Origin: Pseudomonas svalbardensis
GTDB taxonomy: Bacteria > Pseudomonadota > Gammaproteobacteria > Pseudomonadales > Pseudomonadaceae
Reading direction: 5' to 3'
DNA: 64,000 nucleotides
NCBI RefSeq assembly: GCF_030053115.1
Contig: NZ_CP125619.1
Span: 1,055,001-1,119,000, forward strand
The translations under genes were made by a program, and so were the position numbers. This document shows, one piece after another, positions 53,312 through 63,487 of the stretch. The notes under the pieces were generated by a model. The model made no database searches and was not told where the DNA came from. It saw only the letters and a program-made list of their open reading frames with translations. Position 1 is the first letter of the stretch, and the number at the start of each line of letters is the position of its first letter.

Positions 53312-54877
53312 TCAGAACTGGAAGTAAAGGAACGGCGAGAAGCTTTGCGCCGAGAGTTTGAAAATCGAGGCGATGAACAGCACCAGTACCAGCGTGCGCA
53401 TCACGTAACGAGACCAGTCCGCAGTCCAGTAGGCCGGTTGCACAGTCGCTTCAACGCCGACGGTGTAGCCAGGCTCGTGGATGCTGCCCGGGCTGTCGCC
53501 CGGTACGGCTTTGATCATTCCAGGCGTAGCGGCAGCCGGGCCATCGGCCTCGACGTTCACAACAGGCTTGGTCTTCTCAGGCGGCAGGTTGCTGTAGAAG
53601 TCACGAATGCCGAAGAACGCCAGGGTCATGTAAGCCACCACCAGAGTTGCCACTTGCAGGCCGGTGAGGCTGGCCGCGTTGAGTTCAGACAGTGACCATT
53701 CGCCGAAGCTGAACATCGCGCCGTACATACGACCGGCGACGTGCAGGTTTTCCGAGCGGAAGATCACCCAGCCCATGACCACGAGCAGGAAGGTCAGCGC
53801 CCAGCGGATCGGGTTGATGCTGCGCGGCGAGGTGTTCAGGCCGAGGGCCTTTTCGATCGCCAGCCACATGCCGTGCCACGCACCCCAGACGATGTAAGTG
53901 ATGTTCGCGCCGTGCCACAGACCACCGAGCAGCATGGTCAGGAACAGGTTGCGATAGGTCATCAGCGTACCTTTACGGTTACCGCCCAGCGTGATGTACA
54001 GGTAGTCACGCAACCAGGTGGACAGGCTGATGTGCCAGCGACGCCAGAACTCGGTGATCGACTGGCTGATGTACGGCTGTTTGAAGTTTTCCATGAAGCG
54101 GAAACCCATCATCAAGCCCAGACCGATTGCCATGTCGCTGTAACCGGAGAAGTCGAAATACAGCTGCGCAGTGTAGGCCAGCGCGCCGAGCCAGGCATCG
54201 CCCGTGGTCGGGTTCTGCAAGGCGAAGCAATGGTCGGCCACGACCGCCAGGGTGTCGGCGATGAAAACCTTCTTGATGAAACCCTGCATGAACCGCGTGG
54301 CACCCTCGGAGAACTTGTCGAGGGTGTGGGTGCGGTTGTTGAACTGGTCGGCGAGATCGCGGAAGCGCAACACCGGACCGGCGATCAGGTGCGGGAAGAT
54401 CGCCACGAAAGCGGCAAAGTCGATCAGGTTGCGGGTCGCCGGGGTATCACCACGGTAGACGTCGATGATGTAGCTGATGGACTCGAAGATGTAGAACGAG
54501 ATCCCGATCGGCAACAGCACGTGGGTCAGGATGAACGGCGACAGACCGACGGAGGTCATCATCGCGTTGATGCTGTCGACACCGAAGTTGGCGTACTTGA
54601 AGTAGCCGAGAATGCACAGGTCGACGCCCACGCCCAGGAGCAACCAGCGTTGTGCCGGTTTGGTCCGAACGCCTGCGGCACCGACTTTGAGGCCGATCCA
54701 GTAGTTCCACAGGGTGACGGCTGCGAACAGCGCAAGGAAGTCCACACGCCACCAGGCATAGAACACGTAGCTGGCGATCAGCAGCAGCAGGTTGCGATAG
54801 CGTATTCCGCTTAAGTAGTACATGCCGAGAAAGATCGGCAAGAACAAAAACAGGAACACGTTGGATGAAAATACCAT
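53312..54877 (-). CDS. algI: Alginate O-acetyltransferase AlgI (MBOAT)
   Basis: AlgI carries acetyl groups across the inner membrane for alginate acetylation. The 521-residue membrane-bound O-acyltransferase has about ten spans. The MBOAT motifs are FWRRWHISLSTWLRDYLYIT and the active His in LLGGLWHGANITYIVWGAWH. Start 54877 (MVFSSNVFLFLF) has GGAGAG about 9 nt upstream and matches other AlgI proteins; the frame runs to 54901. A 295-bp gap with a repeat element separates it from algL. Confidence 0.96.
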   Translation of the reverse strand: MVFSSNVFLFLFLPIFLGMYYLSGIRYRNLLLLIASYVFYAWWRVDFLALFAAVTLWNYWIGLKVGAAGVRTKPAQRWLLLGVGVDLCILGYFKYANFGVDSINAMMTSVGLSPFILTHVLLPIGISFYIFESISYIIDVYRGDTPATRNLIDFAAFVAIFPHLIAGPVLRFRDLADQFNNRTHTLDKFSEGATRFMQGFIKKVFIADTLAVVADHCFALQNPTTGDAWLGALAYTAQLYFDFSGYSDMAIGLGLMMGFRFMENFKQPYISQSITEFWRRWHISLSTWLRDYLYITLGGNRKGTLMTYRNLFLTMLLGGLWHGANITYIVWGAWHGMWLAIEKALGLNTSPRSINPIRWALTFLLVVMGWVIFRSENLHVAGRMYGAMFSFGEWSLSELNAASLTGLQVATLVVAYMTLAFFGIRDFYSNLPPEKTKPVVNVEADGPAAATPGMIKAVPGDSPGSIHEPGYTVGVEATVQPAYWTADWSRYVMRTLVLVLFIASIFKLSAQSFSPFLYFQF

Positions 54878-54993
54878 CCCGGTCTCTCCATGTTTAACCA
54901 ACAGTCAAGGGCCAACGGCCCCCCCAAACCCCCCACCGAAATCGAGGGGTAAAACGGTGTTTCCTTGAGGGGTGTGGTTGGCCTTAAGACCAA

Positions 54994-55149
54994 CCCCTCA
55001 CCCCCCGCCCTCTCCCCGGAGGGGAGAGGGAGCCTGATCTCGATGGCTTTCAAAACTTGAGATCGACTCGATATCGCATGTCGCCGAAACTTAACCAGAC
55101 GCCTCGGTCAGTCCCCTCGCCCCTCCGGGGAGAGGGTTAGGGTGAGGGG
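54994..55149. repeat. 156-bp inverted-repeat element between algL and algI
   Basis: The ends CCCCTCACCCCCCGCCCTCT (from 54994) and AGAGGGTTAGGGTGAGGGG (to 55149) are inverted copies. Each is followed inward by CTCCCCGGAGGGGAGAGGG-type sequence (55012-55030 and 55121-55134), and the centre is GATCTCGATGG...GAGATCGACTCGATATCG. This matches a dispersed non-coding repeat I recall from Pseudomonas genomes (ends CCCTCACCC.../...GGGTGAGGG, about 150 bp) and looks like a miniature mobile element. A second hairpin GGGGCTGTTTTTCAGCCCC follows at 55145-55163. Confidence 0.75.
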
Positions 55150-55172
55150 CTGTTTTTCAGCCCCTCCACAAC

Positions 55173-56297
55173 TCACGAACCTTTTTTGCCTTTTTCACTC
55201 GCCGGGTCGTAGACCTTGGTCAAATCCCCACCGAGGCGGAAGGTCTTGAACGGCTGCATTTCGCGCTTTTTCTCAAGCACATCCGGCGAGCAGGTGTAGA
55301 GCGTGCAGAACGGTTCGAGCCAGGCAAATTTCGAGTCGACCTTGAGGTCGGTCATGTCCTGCTCTTTACCGTTCTTCTTCTCGAATTCTTCCGGGTCTTC
55401 GACACCCGCGAGCACTCGATCACCCAGGCGCTTCAATGCGCCGTTGTTTTCCTGACGCAAGTCCACACCGTTGACCTGAGCGAAACTGGCGATCATCGCC
55501 AGAGGCGGCAGGGCGTAGTTGTGATAGGAGAGGGCGCGTTGCTGGCGCTTGAGTTCGTTGGGCAGGAAACCCTGGGCGTCGATTTGATTGACGCCGACTT
55601 TGTATTCCTTTACCGACCAGTCGAACAGGTCGCGGCGGTTGGTGGCGATGGACGTTGCCATCACCGACCAGGCGGACCAGTACGAGTGGTTGTTGGTTTT
55701 TTCCAGCGGCAGGTTGTCCCAGTCGCTGACGACTTGATCAGCCATTTTGCTGAACCAGGCCTCAATCAGTTGCGCCTCTTGCTGATGGTTCGCCAACGGA
55801 TGCGAGTCGGAGAATTTCAGGCGGATATAGGACGAGGCCATGCTGCCCAACGCCCATTTGCGCATGGACTTGCCGGTGTGGTTGAAGTCCTTGGACATCA
55901 ACGCATCGGCCTTGGCCCAGGCAGTCAACCAACTCAGGGTGCATTCCAGCTGTTCCGGACGACCGTCACGCATGTACTGCATCACGCGCTTGCTGGTGCC
56001 GCGCTCAATCTTGGTGATGTCGGCAGTAGTGTCACGGAAGGCCTTTTCCGATGCCTCGTTCAGGGTCGAACGGGCCTTGTCGGAGCCTTCGTACTTGCTG
56101 CGAAATTGCAGCGAGCCGGTATACGGCGTCGGCATCGCATCACAGCCTTCGCTCTTGTCGCCGGTTTTGACTTTTTCAATCGGCGCGAAGTATCCCTGCG
56201 GCGGACGCAGTGGCGCGGCTGCCTGGGTGGCCCCGGCGAACATCGCCAGAGTCAGCAGGGAGGGCGCGAGTAACTTTTTCAAAGTTCGGGTTTGCAT
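55173..56297 (-). CDS. algL: Alginate lyase AlgL
   Basis: AlgL is the periplasmic mannuronate lyase (PL5 family) that clears stray alginate and is part of the secretion complex. The 374-residue product has a signal peptide (ending [11 protein letters not shown], about residue 27) and the catalytic segment [22 protein letters not shown] 56297 ([15 protein letters not shown]) follows a GAGG site 6 nt upstream and lies 7 bp after algX; the frame extends to 56393 within algX. All family parts are present. Confidence 0.96.
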   Translation of the reverse strand: MQTRTLKKLLAPSLLTLAMFAGATQAAAPLRPPQGYFAPIEKVKTGDKSEGCDAMPTPYTGSLQFRSKYEGSDKARSTLNEASEKAFRDTTADITKIERGTSKRVMQYMRDGRPEQLECTLSWLTAWAKADALMSKDFNHTGKSMRKWALGSMASSYIRLKFSDSHPLANHQQEAQLIEAWFSKMADQVVSDWDNLPLEKTNNHSYWSAWSVMATSIATNRRDLFDWSVKEYKVGVNQIDAQGFLPNELKRQQRALSYHNYALPPLAMIASFAQVNGVDLRQENNGALKRLGDRVLAGVEDPEEFEKKNGKEQDMTDLKVDSKFAWLEPFCTLYTCSPDVLEKKREMQPFKTFRLGGDLTKVYDPASEKGKKGS

Positions 56298-56304
56298 ATG
56301 AACC

Positions 56305-57753
56305 TCATTGCCCGGCCTGAGCGGTACGCTGCTCAGCGCCTGGGAACACGTTGCGTTTGCAGATTTTCGCTTCGACTTTCTGTGGCGCGGCACCTGCTTC
56401 AGGGCCCTGGATTTCGACGGCCAGCAGATTCTGCGAGGCCCAGTCTTCGTCCGTGCGCAACTCGAAGGCGAAACGCCCGTCGGTATCGGAGGTTTCCGGT
56501 TTTTCGATCTTGATGTCCTCGTGGCGACCGTTCATGTACCAGAGGGTGGCTTGCAGATTTTTCACCGACGGATCGGCGAAGCGAATGTCAACCTGGTGGC
56601 TGCGGTTTTGCAGATTCAGGTTCTTGCTGTTGACCATCAATTCGTTCTTGCCCGGTTTCAACGTGGTGCTGCCGGTCATCTGCGCATCCTTTCCTTCGCA
56701 ACCGTTGTCCAGCAGCGCCATCATCTGGCGGTAGATGGTTTCCTGGTCGAGGCGATAGAGCGGCGAGAATTCCCAGATCAGAATCTTCGGCGGCTTGGTC
56801 TGGAACTCTTCGCTGCCCAGGTACTGCAGCATCGAACCTTCCAGGCCACCGCCGGGGAACGCCACGTTGAGGATGTCGGCGCCGATGGCCTCTTCGAGGA
56901 AACCGGCAAAGTTGTAGTTCTTGCCACTGTGGCTGGTGCCGACCAGGGTGACTTCCGGATTGCCGGAATCACTGAACAGATCGCCATCAGCTGCTTCGCC
57001 TTTCGGCTCGGTGGTGAACTGATCCATGTACTGGATCGCGTAGCTGGTGCCACAGAGTTGACCAGCCATGTTGTGTAACGTTCCGGTCTTGCCCATGCGA
57101 CCCGACTTATGGCTCTCGAATTCGCGTTTCGGCACGTCGGCAAACGCCGGCATTTTCTTGATTTGCTCACCGACGATTTTCGCCGTGCGCTGGGCGCCAT
57201 ACGGCGTCCAGTGTTGGTCGCCTTGGAAGTAGAAATCGTGGGCTGGCAGGGTGTCAGGCAGCGACTCGTTGGTCAGCGGCGACAGGTCCGGCACGGTGTA
57301 GCCCATCTGCTCGAAACGGCCGAGCATGGTCTTGTAGTTCCTCAAGGCCTTGTCGAAATCGAACTTGGCCTTGTCTTCCGGGTTGAGCTTGTTGCGGTTC
57401 ACCAGACCACGGGTCGGCTGGTAGACGATGACCAGTTCCACGCCTTTGCTCTTGAACGCATCGTGCAGTTCTTTCATGCGTTTGTAGCCGGCGGGGGTGG
57501 TGTCGAACTCGGTGCGCAAGTCTTCTTGCGTACGGAATAGCCAATCGCCCTGAGCCTGCACCAGCGTGGTGAAGTTCTGCTGGTAACGCGTGGTGTAGTT
57601 TTTCGCGTCGTGGGCTGCCGGGCACAGGTTGCAGCACGGTTCGGCGCTGAAAGCAGGTGCTTTGGCTTCATCGGCACGAGCGCCGGCGCTGGCCGCGAGA
57701 ATGCCGACGGTCAGGGCCGACAGGCTGAGTAATTTGATCAAGTGTGAGTGCAT
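56305..57753 (-). CDS. algX: Alginate acetyltransferase AlgX
   Basis: AlgX is a two-domain periplasmic protein that acetylates the polymer and binds it. The 482 residues begin with a signal peptide (to about GARADEAK). The N-terminal SGNH-like domain carries [13 protein letters not shown] (Asp-x-His, about residue 173) and the nucleophile Ser in [13 protein letters not shown] (about 268). The C-terminal carbohydrate-binding module (about 345-460) starts after [13 protein letters not shown]. It is 10 bp downstream of algG. Confidence 0.96.
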   Translation of the reverse strand: MHSHLIKLLSLSALTVGILAASAGARADEAKAPAFSAEPCCNLCPAAHDAKNYTTRYQQNFTTLVQAQGDWLFRTQEDLRTEFDTTPAGYKRMKELHDAFKSKGVELVIVYQPTRGLVNRNKLNPEDKAKFDFDKALRNYKTMLGRFEQMGYTVPDLSPLTNESLPDTLPAHDFYFQGDQHWTPYGAQRTAKIVGEQIKKMPAFADVPKREFESHKSGRMGKTGTLHNMAGQLCGTSYAIQYMDQFTTEPKGEAADGDLFSDSGNPEVTLVGTSHSGKNYNFAGFLEEAIGADILNVAFPGGGLEGSMLQYLGSEEFQTKPPKILIWEFSPLYRLDQETIYRQMMALLDNGCEGKDAQMTGSTTLKPGKNELMVNSKNLNLQNRSHQVDIRFADPSVKNLQATLWYMNGRHEDIKIEKPETSDTDGRFAFELRTDEDWASQNLLAVEIQGPEAGAAPQKVEAKICKRNVFPGAEQRTAQAGQ

Positions 57754-57763
57754 AAAATTATCC

Positions 57764-59353
57764 TCAGTCCTGCATTTCGGTCTGGCGTTCGACAGGGTCG
57801 ATCAGCACGGCTTTCTGCTGGCGCACCAGCAGGTCGAGAATTTCATCCTGGCGCTCGCCAAGAATTCCGTTGAAGCTGATGCCGCTGGATTTGGTCGGCG
57901 CGAGCATGGACACGCGATACAACTCGACGCTCAGGGGCGAGTCGATGGACAGCGGGCCGCTGCCGTTGCCGGCCAGTTCGCCACCGACGATGATCAGCGA
58001 CACCTGGGCGTCGAACGGATCGAGCTTGATGTCACGGTCGGTGTCGCTCAGGTCCTTGATGTGCCCGTAGACACCGGTCAGGCCGTTGGCCATGGACAGG
58101 TTTTCGTAGAGGCGGATGTTCACGCTGTTACGAATCCGGATGCCGTGGCGCTTGTTGCTGATCACCTTGTTGCCCCACAGCAGGTTGTCGCCACTCTCGT
58201 AGAGGGTGATGCCGTCGGTGTGGTTCTTGTAGATCTCGTTGTAGGCGATCAGGTTGCTCACGCTGTTACGGTCGATCACCAGGCCCGACAACTTGTTGTC
58301 GTAGCTGCGGTTGTTGAAGATGAAGCTTTTGTTGACCTCACGGGAAATGATGATCCCGTGCTTCTTCTTGGTCCCGAACACAGTGTTGTCGGCAATGATC
58401 AGACCGTGTGAACGGTCATGCGGGTCGATGCCGTAGACGATGTTGTCTTTGTAGGTGTTGCCCTTGACCACAAAGTCGCGGGTTTCGTAGCAGTAGAAGC
58501 CGTACCACATGTCCGAGAACTCGGAGCCGACAATCCAGCCGGTCGGTTCAGGGCGCTTGAGCACCTTGGCCATGTTCGGCGTGTATTGGGAAATACTCAC
58601 GCCGTAAGACTTACTGTTGGCATAACCGAAACTGGCGATCTTGCTGTTGGCGATGTAAGTCTCGGTGCCACCCCAGGACAACATGAACGGACGGAATTCC
58701 TTCGACGACTTGAACGTCGCCGGACCGTTTGCCTTCTCACTCCAACCGGTGATTTTGGTATCACGCACGAACAGCTGACCGTCGTTGACCAGGAACGAAC
58801 CGGCCTCTTGGGACAGGCGCAGTTCCTGGGTCTGCTTGTCGATTTCCAGGATGCCTTTCTCACCCACCACGATCGGCAGCTTCGCCAGGAATACACCCGG
58901 CGAGGTTTCGCTGAAGTACTGCTTGGGTACTTTCTTGGCCAGATCCTTGAGGTTCATGTAGCCGTCGTCGATGAAAATCGCCTGTGGGATACCGTGCTGA
59001 CGCACGACCCATTCGGCCATCTTGTTATCGCCGCCGATGAAGTCCTTCAGGGCGTTTTCCTGCATCATCCGGCGTACGCTGATTTTGCCGGGCTTGGTGC
59101 GCACGATTTTCGCGGCGATGGCTTCGGCGGTGTAGCCGGAGGTGTCCGGCAGTTTCGGCTTCGCCAGCTCCAGCGGCGCGGTCGGTGCGCTGCTGACGGT
59201 GTAGGTCTTGGCCTGTTGCAACCCTTTGGCAATGGTCGCCGGTTGGCCTTTTTGAACGGGAGCGGTTGGCTCTACCGTGGCGAAGGCTGCCGTGCTGGCC
59301 AGCAACATCGCGCCGGCCAGCAAGGTTATCGAGCCTCTCTTCGGACTGTTCAT
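57764..59353 (-). CDS. algG: Mannuronan C5-epimerase AlgG
   Basis: AlgG converts mannuronate to guluronate residues in the periplasm. The 529-residue protein has a signal peptide (about 1-27, LLAGAMLLASTAAFA) and a right-handed parallel beta-helix of repeats. The catalytic segment is VYGIDPHDRSHGLIIADN, with the DPHD motif and the conserved His. Start 59353 (MNSPKRGSITLL) has GGGAG about 8 nt upstream; the frame opens at 59380 inside algE. It is between algE (26 bp) and algX. Confidence 0.96.
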   Translation of the reverse strand: MNSPKRGSITLLAGAMLLASTAAFATVEPTAPVQKGQPATIAKGLQQAKTYTVSSAPTAPLELAKPKLPDTSGYTAEAIAAKIVRTKPGKISVRRMMQENALKDFIGGDNKMAEWVVRQHGIPQAIFIDDGYMNLKDLAKKVPKQYFSETSPGVFLAKLPIVVGEKGILEIDKQTQELRLSQEAGSFLVNDGQLFVRDTKITGWSEKANGPATFKSSKEFRPFMLSWGGTETYIANSKIASFGYANSKSYGVSISQYTPNMAKVLKRPEPTGWIVGSEFSDMWYGFYCYETRDFVVKGNTYKDNIVYGIDPHDRSHGLIIADNTVFGTKKKHGIIISREVNKSFIFNNRSYDNKLSGLVIDRNSVSNLIAYNEIYKNHTDGITLYESGDNLLWGNKVISNKRHGIRIRNSVNIRLYENLSMANGLTGVYGHIKDLSDTDRDIKLDPFDAQVSLIIVGGELAGNGSGPLSIDSPLSVELYRVSMLAPTKSSGISFNGILGERQDEILDLLVRQQKAVLIDPVERQTEMQD

Positions 59354-59379
59354 GTCAGGAACTCCCTTAGCGGTTCGCA

Positions 59380-60867
59380 TCAGAAGCGCCAGATCACGTC
59401 GATAAACGCGCGGTGCATGTACGAGTCGACGCCTTTGCCATACGCATCGCCGGGCTTGAACACACCGCCACGCAACCGCACCAAGGCCGAAGGCTCATCG
59501 ATCGACTGGCTCAAGGAGGCGGGCAGCAGGCCTTGCTTGAAGTACTTGGTGACGACCACGTCCATTTCCTGGCCGAGGTCTTTGTTGCCATCTTCCAGCG
59601 GCAGGGACGTGCTGGAGAGCACGGCGCCGGTCACGTCGTCGGTGTCGTTCTGGACGGCGTTGATGCCGTTGCTGCCGACCGGCTTGTTGCCGTCGACGCG
59701 CCAGAATTTGTGGTAGATCACACTGGCGTCGTATTCGTCGTTGAGCATCCACGAACCGAACAAGGTTGCGGACTGCATGTTGTTCGTTTCACCACGGAAC
59801 GCTTCGCCGAAACGGTGAACCCGCGAGCGAGTACCGGTGTAGTTCGAACGGTTGCTTTGCAGGCCGTTCTGTTCGTAATCAGCGCTGGCACGGGCATAAG
59901 CTGCACCGACTTGCCATTGCGGATCGAGGCGCAGACGCACGCCCAGGTCAGTGGCCCAGCCATCGACGTTGCCACTGGTTTTGGCTTGTGCCGGTGCGGT
60001 GCCCTCGGCGGTCAGCGGGTTGACCGTGTCGCGGTCGCCACTCATGCCGGTGACGCTGCCCCAGTAGTTGACGGTGTTGGTGTTGCGCCAGTTGTAGGCA
60101 TCGCTGTCGGCGGTGAGGCCGAGCCAGCTGATATCGCCATTCTCTTTCTTGTCCAGAGAATCGGCGGCAACGCCCGGAGTCGGGTAATCGAGCTTGCCGT
60201 CATCGTGGGTGTGGTGACCACGAATGCCGACCCAGTTGCCCGGGTTCCACTGGTACGCCGCATCGGCGTAAGCGTGCAGGCGATCCTTGTCCTTGGGCGC
60301 GAGTTCGGTGAGGTCGGTGCGGTACTCGCTGAAGCGCTCGGCAACACCGGCGTTGGCGCGCAACAGGGTGGTGTCGAAGGTCCAGTTCAGGGCTTCGATG
60401 TTGGTGTCGCGCCATTGGCCGTCGTCATTGCGCAGGCGCTGGCGACCGAGCTTGAGAATCTCGCCGGGGTAGGGCGTAAGGCCGCTGTAACCGACCCAGA
60501 ACTCGCGCATCGCCAGGTAGTTTTTCTTGCTCTTGCGATCACCGTTGTCGGTGGCCTGGGTGCCGTCGCTGTCGGACTGTTGCAGGGTGTCCGTCTCGAT
60601 GATGTCGGTGGACGTCACGGCCTGACCCATGGCGTAGCCGCTCCACGCGCCGCTCTCGCCGTAGATCCATGGACGCAGGTCGAGGCCGACGCCATTGACG
60701 TCGCCGCCGCTCGCCGTACCGAGGTCAGTGTCGTCTTCGGACTGGGCGGTGACTTTCACGTCAAGGCCGTAGTTCTTGCTTTCAGTCAGGGCCGCCAGGG
60801 TCGGGCACGACCACAGCAGGGCGAATGACAGGCCAATACCGGCCTTAACGAATGGATTCAACTTCAT
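59380..60867 (-). CDS. algE: Alginate export outer-membrane porin AlgE
   Basis: AlgE is the 18-stranded barrel through which alginate leaves the cell. The 495-residue product has a signal peptide (ending [12 protein letters not shown], about residue 26) and long alternating beta-strand segments ([15 protein letters not shown], then [15 protein letters not shown]). It ends in Phe ([11 protein letters not shown]), the usual barrel-insertion signal. Its start overlaps the algK stop by 4 nt (ATGA), which suits their functional pairing. Confidence 0.96.
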   Translation of the reverse strand: MKLNPFVKAGIGLSFALLWSCPTLAALTESKNYGLDVKVTAQSEDDTDLGTASGGDVNGVGLDLRPWIYGESGAWSGYAMGQAVTSTDIIETDTLQQSDSDGTQATDNGDRKSKKNYLAMREFWVGYSGLTPYPGEILKLGRQRLRNDDGQWRDTNIEALNWTFDTTLLRANAGVAERFSEYRTDLTELAPKDKDRLHAYADAAYQWNPGNWVGIRGHHTHDDGKLDYPTPGVAADSLDKKENGDISWLGLTADSDAYNWRNTNTVNYWGSVTGMSGDRDTVNPLTAEGTAPAQAKTSGNVDGWATDLGVRLRLDPQWQVGAAYARASADYEQNGLQSNRSNYTGTRSRVHRFGEAFRGETNNMQSATLFGSWMLNDEYDASVIYHKFWRVDGNKPVGSNGINAVQNDTDDVTGAVLSSTSLPLEDGNKDLGQEMDVVVTKYFKQGLLPASLSQSIDEPSALVRLRGGVFKPGDAYGKGVDSYMHRAFIDVIWRF

Positions 60868-62270
60868 AGGGATTCCTCGCCGTCTTCTTCTTCCAGGGCA
60901 TGCAGTTCCAGCGTGTTCTGGCTCAAGGCACCACGAACGGCCTGTTCTTGTTTCAACAGGCGTTGGGCCTCGGCGAGCTGGGCAGGCGGCAGTTGGGCTT
61001 CGAGTGTTTGCGCAAGCTCGGTGGCTTGCGGGGTGTTCTGGGCCTTGGCCAATTGGCTGAAGACATAAGCGTTAAGCGGGTCGGGCCGGGTGCCCTTGCC
61101 TTGGGAGAACAGTTGGGCAATGGCGAAGTCGGCGCTGTTCTGGCCGTTACGCGCAGCCTTGAGCAGGTGGTCCAGCGCTTTTTGCGAATAGACCTTGCCC
61201 AGGTAACCGCGACGGTAGATCTGGCCGAGGTAGTAATCGGCGGCCACTTCTCTGTCGACGGCTTTCTTGAAATGTTCTTCGGCGACCTTCGCGTCGGCCG
61301 GCACCATTTTGCCTTCGTAGTAGAGCTTGCCCAGCAACAGTTCGGCGCGCGGCTGGTCGGCGGCGCGGCCGTTGTCCAGGTACTTCATCATCGTGTCGAC
61401 GTCACCCAGTTCGGGGAAGTCGTAGAGCAGTTGCGCCAGGCTGACCCAGGAAGCGGGGTAGCCGGGTGCGATGCCTTCGAGCAGCGACTGCGCGGTTTTC
61501 TCGTCGGTCGTGCCCAGGGATGCATCGCCCAGCACGCGAGCCACGCTGTCCACCCGCTGGGCGGAAACCGTGCCGCGAGCCTGAGCGGCTTGCATTTGCT
61601 TGATCAGCTCGGCCTGTTGCTCTGGCTGGGCTTTTTTCTGATAAACCGTGGCCAGTTCGACGTAGCAGATGTCGGTGGTGTTCAACGCGGCTTTGCAGAT
61701 CGTTTCCACTTCGTCCAGATGCTGGTCGTAAGTGCCCTGGGTGCGATAGAGCAGCACTTGGGCCAGGCCCGCTTCCGGCTTGCCTTCGGCGCGCCATTGG
61801 CTGATCTGCTGTTGCGCGTTGACGTTCGGGAAACTGTGCGGGTATTGCAGGTACAACATCGCCAGCGGGATCAGGGTGTTGCCTTCGCCTGCGGCAGTGG
61901 CTTTCTTCAACAGGCCTTCAGCTTCGTGCTGTTCGGCTTCGGTTGAGCCGGGTTTGGCCACCAGCAGACGACCCAGGCGAGCCTGGGCCCGCGGCGAGAC
62001 GCTGGCCGCGGCGCGATAAGTCGCCTCAGCTTTCTTGATCTGCGCCGGGTCACGGCTGTCGACCTGGATATCGGCGAGGCCAACCTGTGCTTCGCTGTAG
62101 CCCAGGTCTGCCAGTTGCTGGTAATTCTGCGCCGCCAGCGTGGTATCACCGCGCTTGAGGGCTTCGTTGGCCAGACGCTGGTCGGGCAGGCCGGCGCATC
62201 CGGCCAGGGCAATTGCCATGGCCAGAGTCAGCGGGACTGGCAGGATTCTGAGTGGGCTAGTCACGGGCAT
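60864..62270 (-). CDS. algK: Alginate secretion lipoprotein AlgK (TPR/Sel1 repeats)
   Basis: AlgK is the outer-membrane lipoprotein that helps place AlgE and connects the periplasmic complex. The 468-residue protein has a lipobox LAGC (Cys25) and many Sel1/TPR-type repeats from about residue 30 to 430, for example [20 protein letters not shown] and [20 protein letters not shown]. It is 12 bp after alg44 and coupled to algE. Confidence 0.96.
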   Translation of the reverse strand: MPVTSPLRILPVPLTLAMAIALAGCAGLPDQRLANEALKRGDTTLAAQNYQQLADLGYSEAQVGLADIQVDSRDPAQIKKAEATYRAAASVSPRAQARLGRLLVAKPGSTEAEQHEAEGLLKKATAAGEGNTLIPLAMLYLQYPHSFPNVNAQQQISQWRAEGKPEAGLAQVLLYRTQGTYDQHLDEVETICKAALNTTDICYVELATVYQKKAQPEQQAELIKQMQAAQARGTVSAQRVDSVARVLGDASLGTTDEKTAQSLLEGIAPGYPASWVSLAQLLYDFPELGDVDTMMKYLDNGRAADQPRAELLLGKLYYEGKMVPADAKVAEEHFKKAVDREVAADYYLGQIYRRGYLGKVYSQKALDHLLKAARNGQNSADFAIAQLFSQGKGTRPDPLNAYVFSQLAKAQNTPQATELAQTLEAQLPPAQLAEAQRLLKQEQAVRGALSQNTLELHALEEEDGEESL

Positions 62271-62282
62271 GTCCTCTTGTTT

Positions 62283-63452
62283 TTAACGACCGGCGGCCAT
62301 GGCTTTATCGATCAGCCAGTTCAGGTTCGGACCACGAGTGCTGTTCACTTCAACCGGACGACCGGCGAATTTGCTGTCCAGCGGCTCGTCAGGCTTGATC
62401 AGCACGCGGATGTCGGACGACAGGTCGGCGCTTTTCAGGCTGGTGCTGCTGACGATCGTGCCGCTGCGGGTTTTGTCTTCGCCGGCGATCTGGAAGCTGA
62501 CGGTGCTGCCTGGCAGCACGTCGCCGAACTGGCGATAGGAGAAGCGCGCTTCAACGTTGGCTTCGCTGTTACGCGGCACCAGTTGGAAGATTACGTCGCC
62601 CTTGCTGGCGTACTGGCCGTCGGCGACCATTTGCTGCGCCACGGTGCAATCGCACGGCGACGTCAGGGTGCCGGTCATTTGTTTGCCGAACAGCTCTTCA
62701 ACCTTGGCCGGTTGCAGTTGGTTATCGTCCAGATGGCCCTTGAGTACGTCGAGCATGCTGGTGCTGAACGTCGCCAGCGGGGCGCCCTTGGCCGCAACGC
62801 CGTCGGTTTTCACCAGGCTCTGCACCGTGCCGTCGCGCGGCATGGTGATGTTCATGCCCGCCACGCTGACCAAACCGGCCTGGGCGTGGCTGACGAAGTA
62901 CATGCCGTACACCGACTTGAAAATGAAGCCGAATGCTGTCAGACCGACGAGGAATATCGCGAAGCTGAAGGTCACGGCACGCAGACGACCGAACGGAGTC
63001 ATGCCGTGGCCGCCATCCTTGACCTTGCGCGCCTTGGTGAAGTTGTCGCGTTGCAGGGTGGCCAGCACTTCACCCATGGTGACGATGTCGCCGGCCAGGT
63101 GAGAAGTGATCAGGTGGCGCAGGGTGGAAATGTCCTGAGATTCGAGGTTCTGGAACTGGCAACCGGTACGACCGGTTTCGCGGTCGTGGGAGCGCACCAG
63201 TAACTCGACGTCCATGGCCAGGCCGAGGTTATCGATAACGAACTGCAGGCGAGCCTTGTACACATCGCCGATCTTCAATGGCAGCGGACCGGCGTTGAAA
63301 GCCAGGCCGCCAGCGGAGAGGTCGATGACCCGAGCTTCGACCGGGGTCCGGTCAGGACCGAAGAAACGCAGCTTGGCCGGAATTTTTACTCGGGCGTGTT
63401 GGCGCTGGGCTTCTGATTCATGCACTACGTTGGCGTTGACGGCGGTATTCAT
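62283..63452 (-). CDS. alg44: Alg44, c-di-GMP receptor and alginate polymerisation protein
   Basis: Alg44 binds c-di-GMP in its cytoplasmic PilZ domain and activates the synthase Alg8. The 389-residue protein keeps the PilZ residues at the same numbers I recall for P. aeruginosa: Arg17 and Arg21 (RQHAR), Asp44 and Ser46 (DLSAGG). One membrane span follows (about 160-185, FSFAIFLVGLTAFGFIFKSV), then a periplasmic HlyD-like part (about 195-385). Alginate synthesis here is thus expected to require c-di-GMP. Confidence 0.96.
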   Translation of the reverse strand: MNTAVNANVVHESEAQRQHARVKIPAKLRFFGPDRTPVEARVIDLSAGGLAFNAGPLPLKIGDVYKARLQFVIDNLGLAMDVELLVRSHDRETGRTGCQFQNLESQDISTLRHLITSHLAGDIVTMGEVLATLQRDNFTKARKVKDGGHGMTPFGRLRAVTFSFAIFLVGLTAFGFIFKSVYGMYFVSHAQAGLVSVAGMNITMPRDGTVQSLVKTDGVAAKGAPLATFSTSMLDVLKGHLDDNQLQPAKVEELFGKQMTGTLTSPCDCTVAQQMVADGQYASKGDVIFQLVPRNSEANVEARFSYRQFGDVLPGSTVSFQIAGEDKTRSGTIVSSTSLKSADLSSDIRVLIKPDEPLDSKFAGRPVEVNSTRGPNLNWLIDKAMAAGR

Positions 63453-63487
63453 ATGGACGATTTCCTAGTTAATTCAGGCGAGTTCGG

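Noticed and set aside
59413-60828. 471-codon plus-strand frame opposite algE
   Set aside because: It is a shadow of a conserved operon gene. Similar frames lie opposite algA, algI and algJ, which points to codon bias rather than genes.
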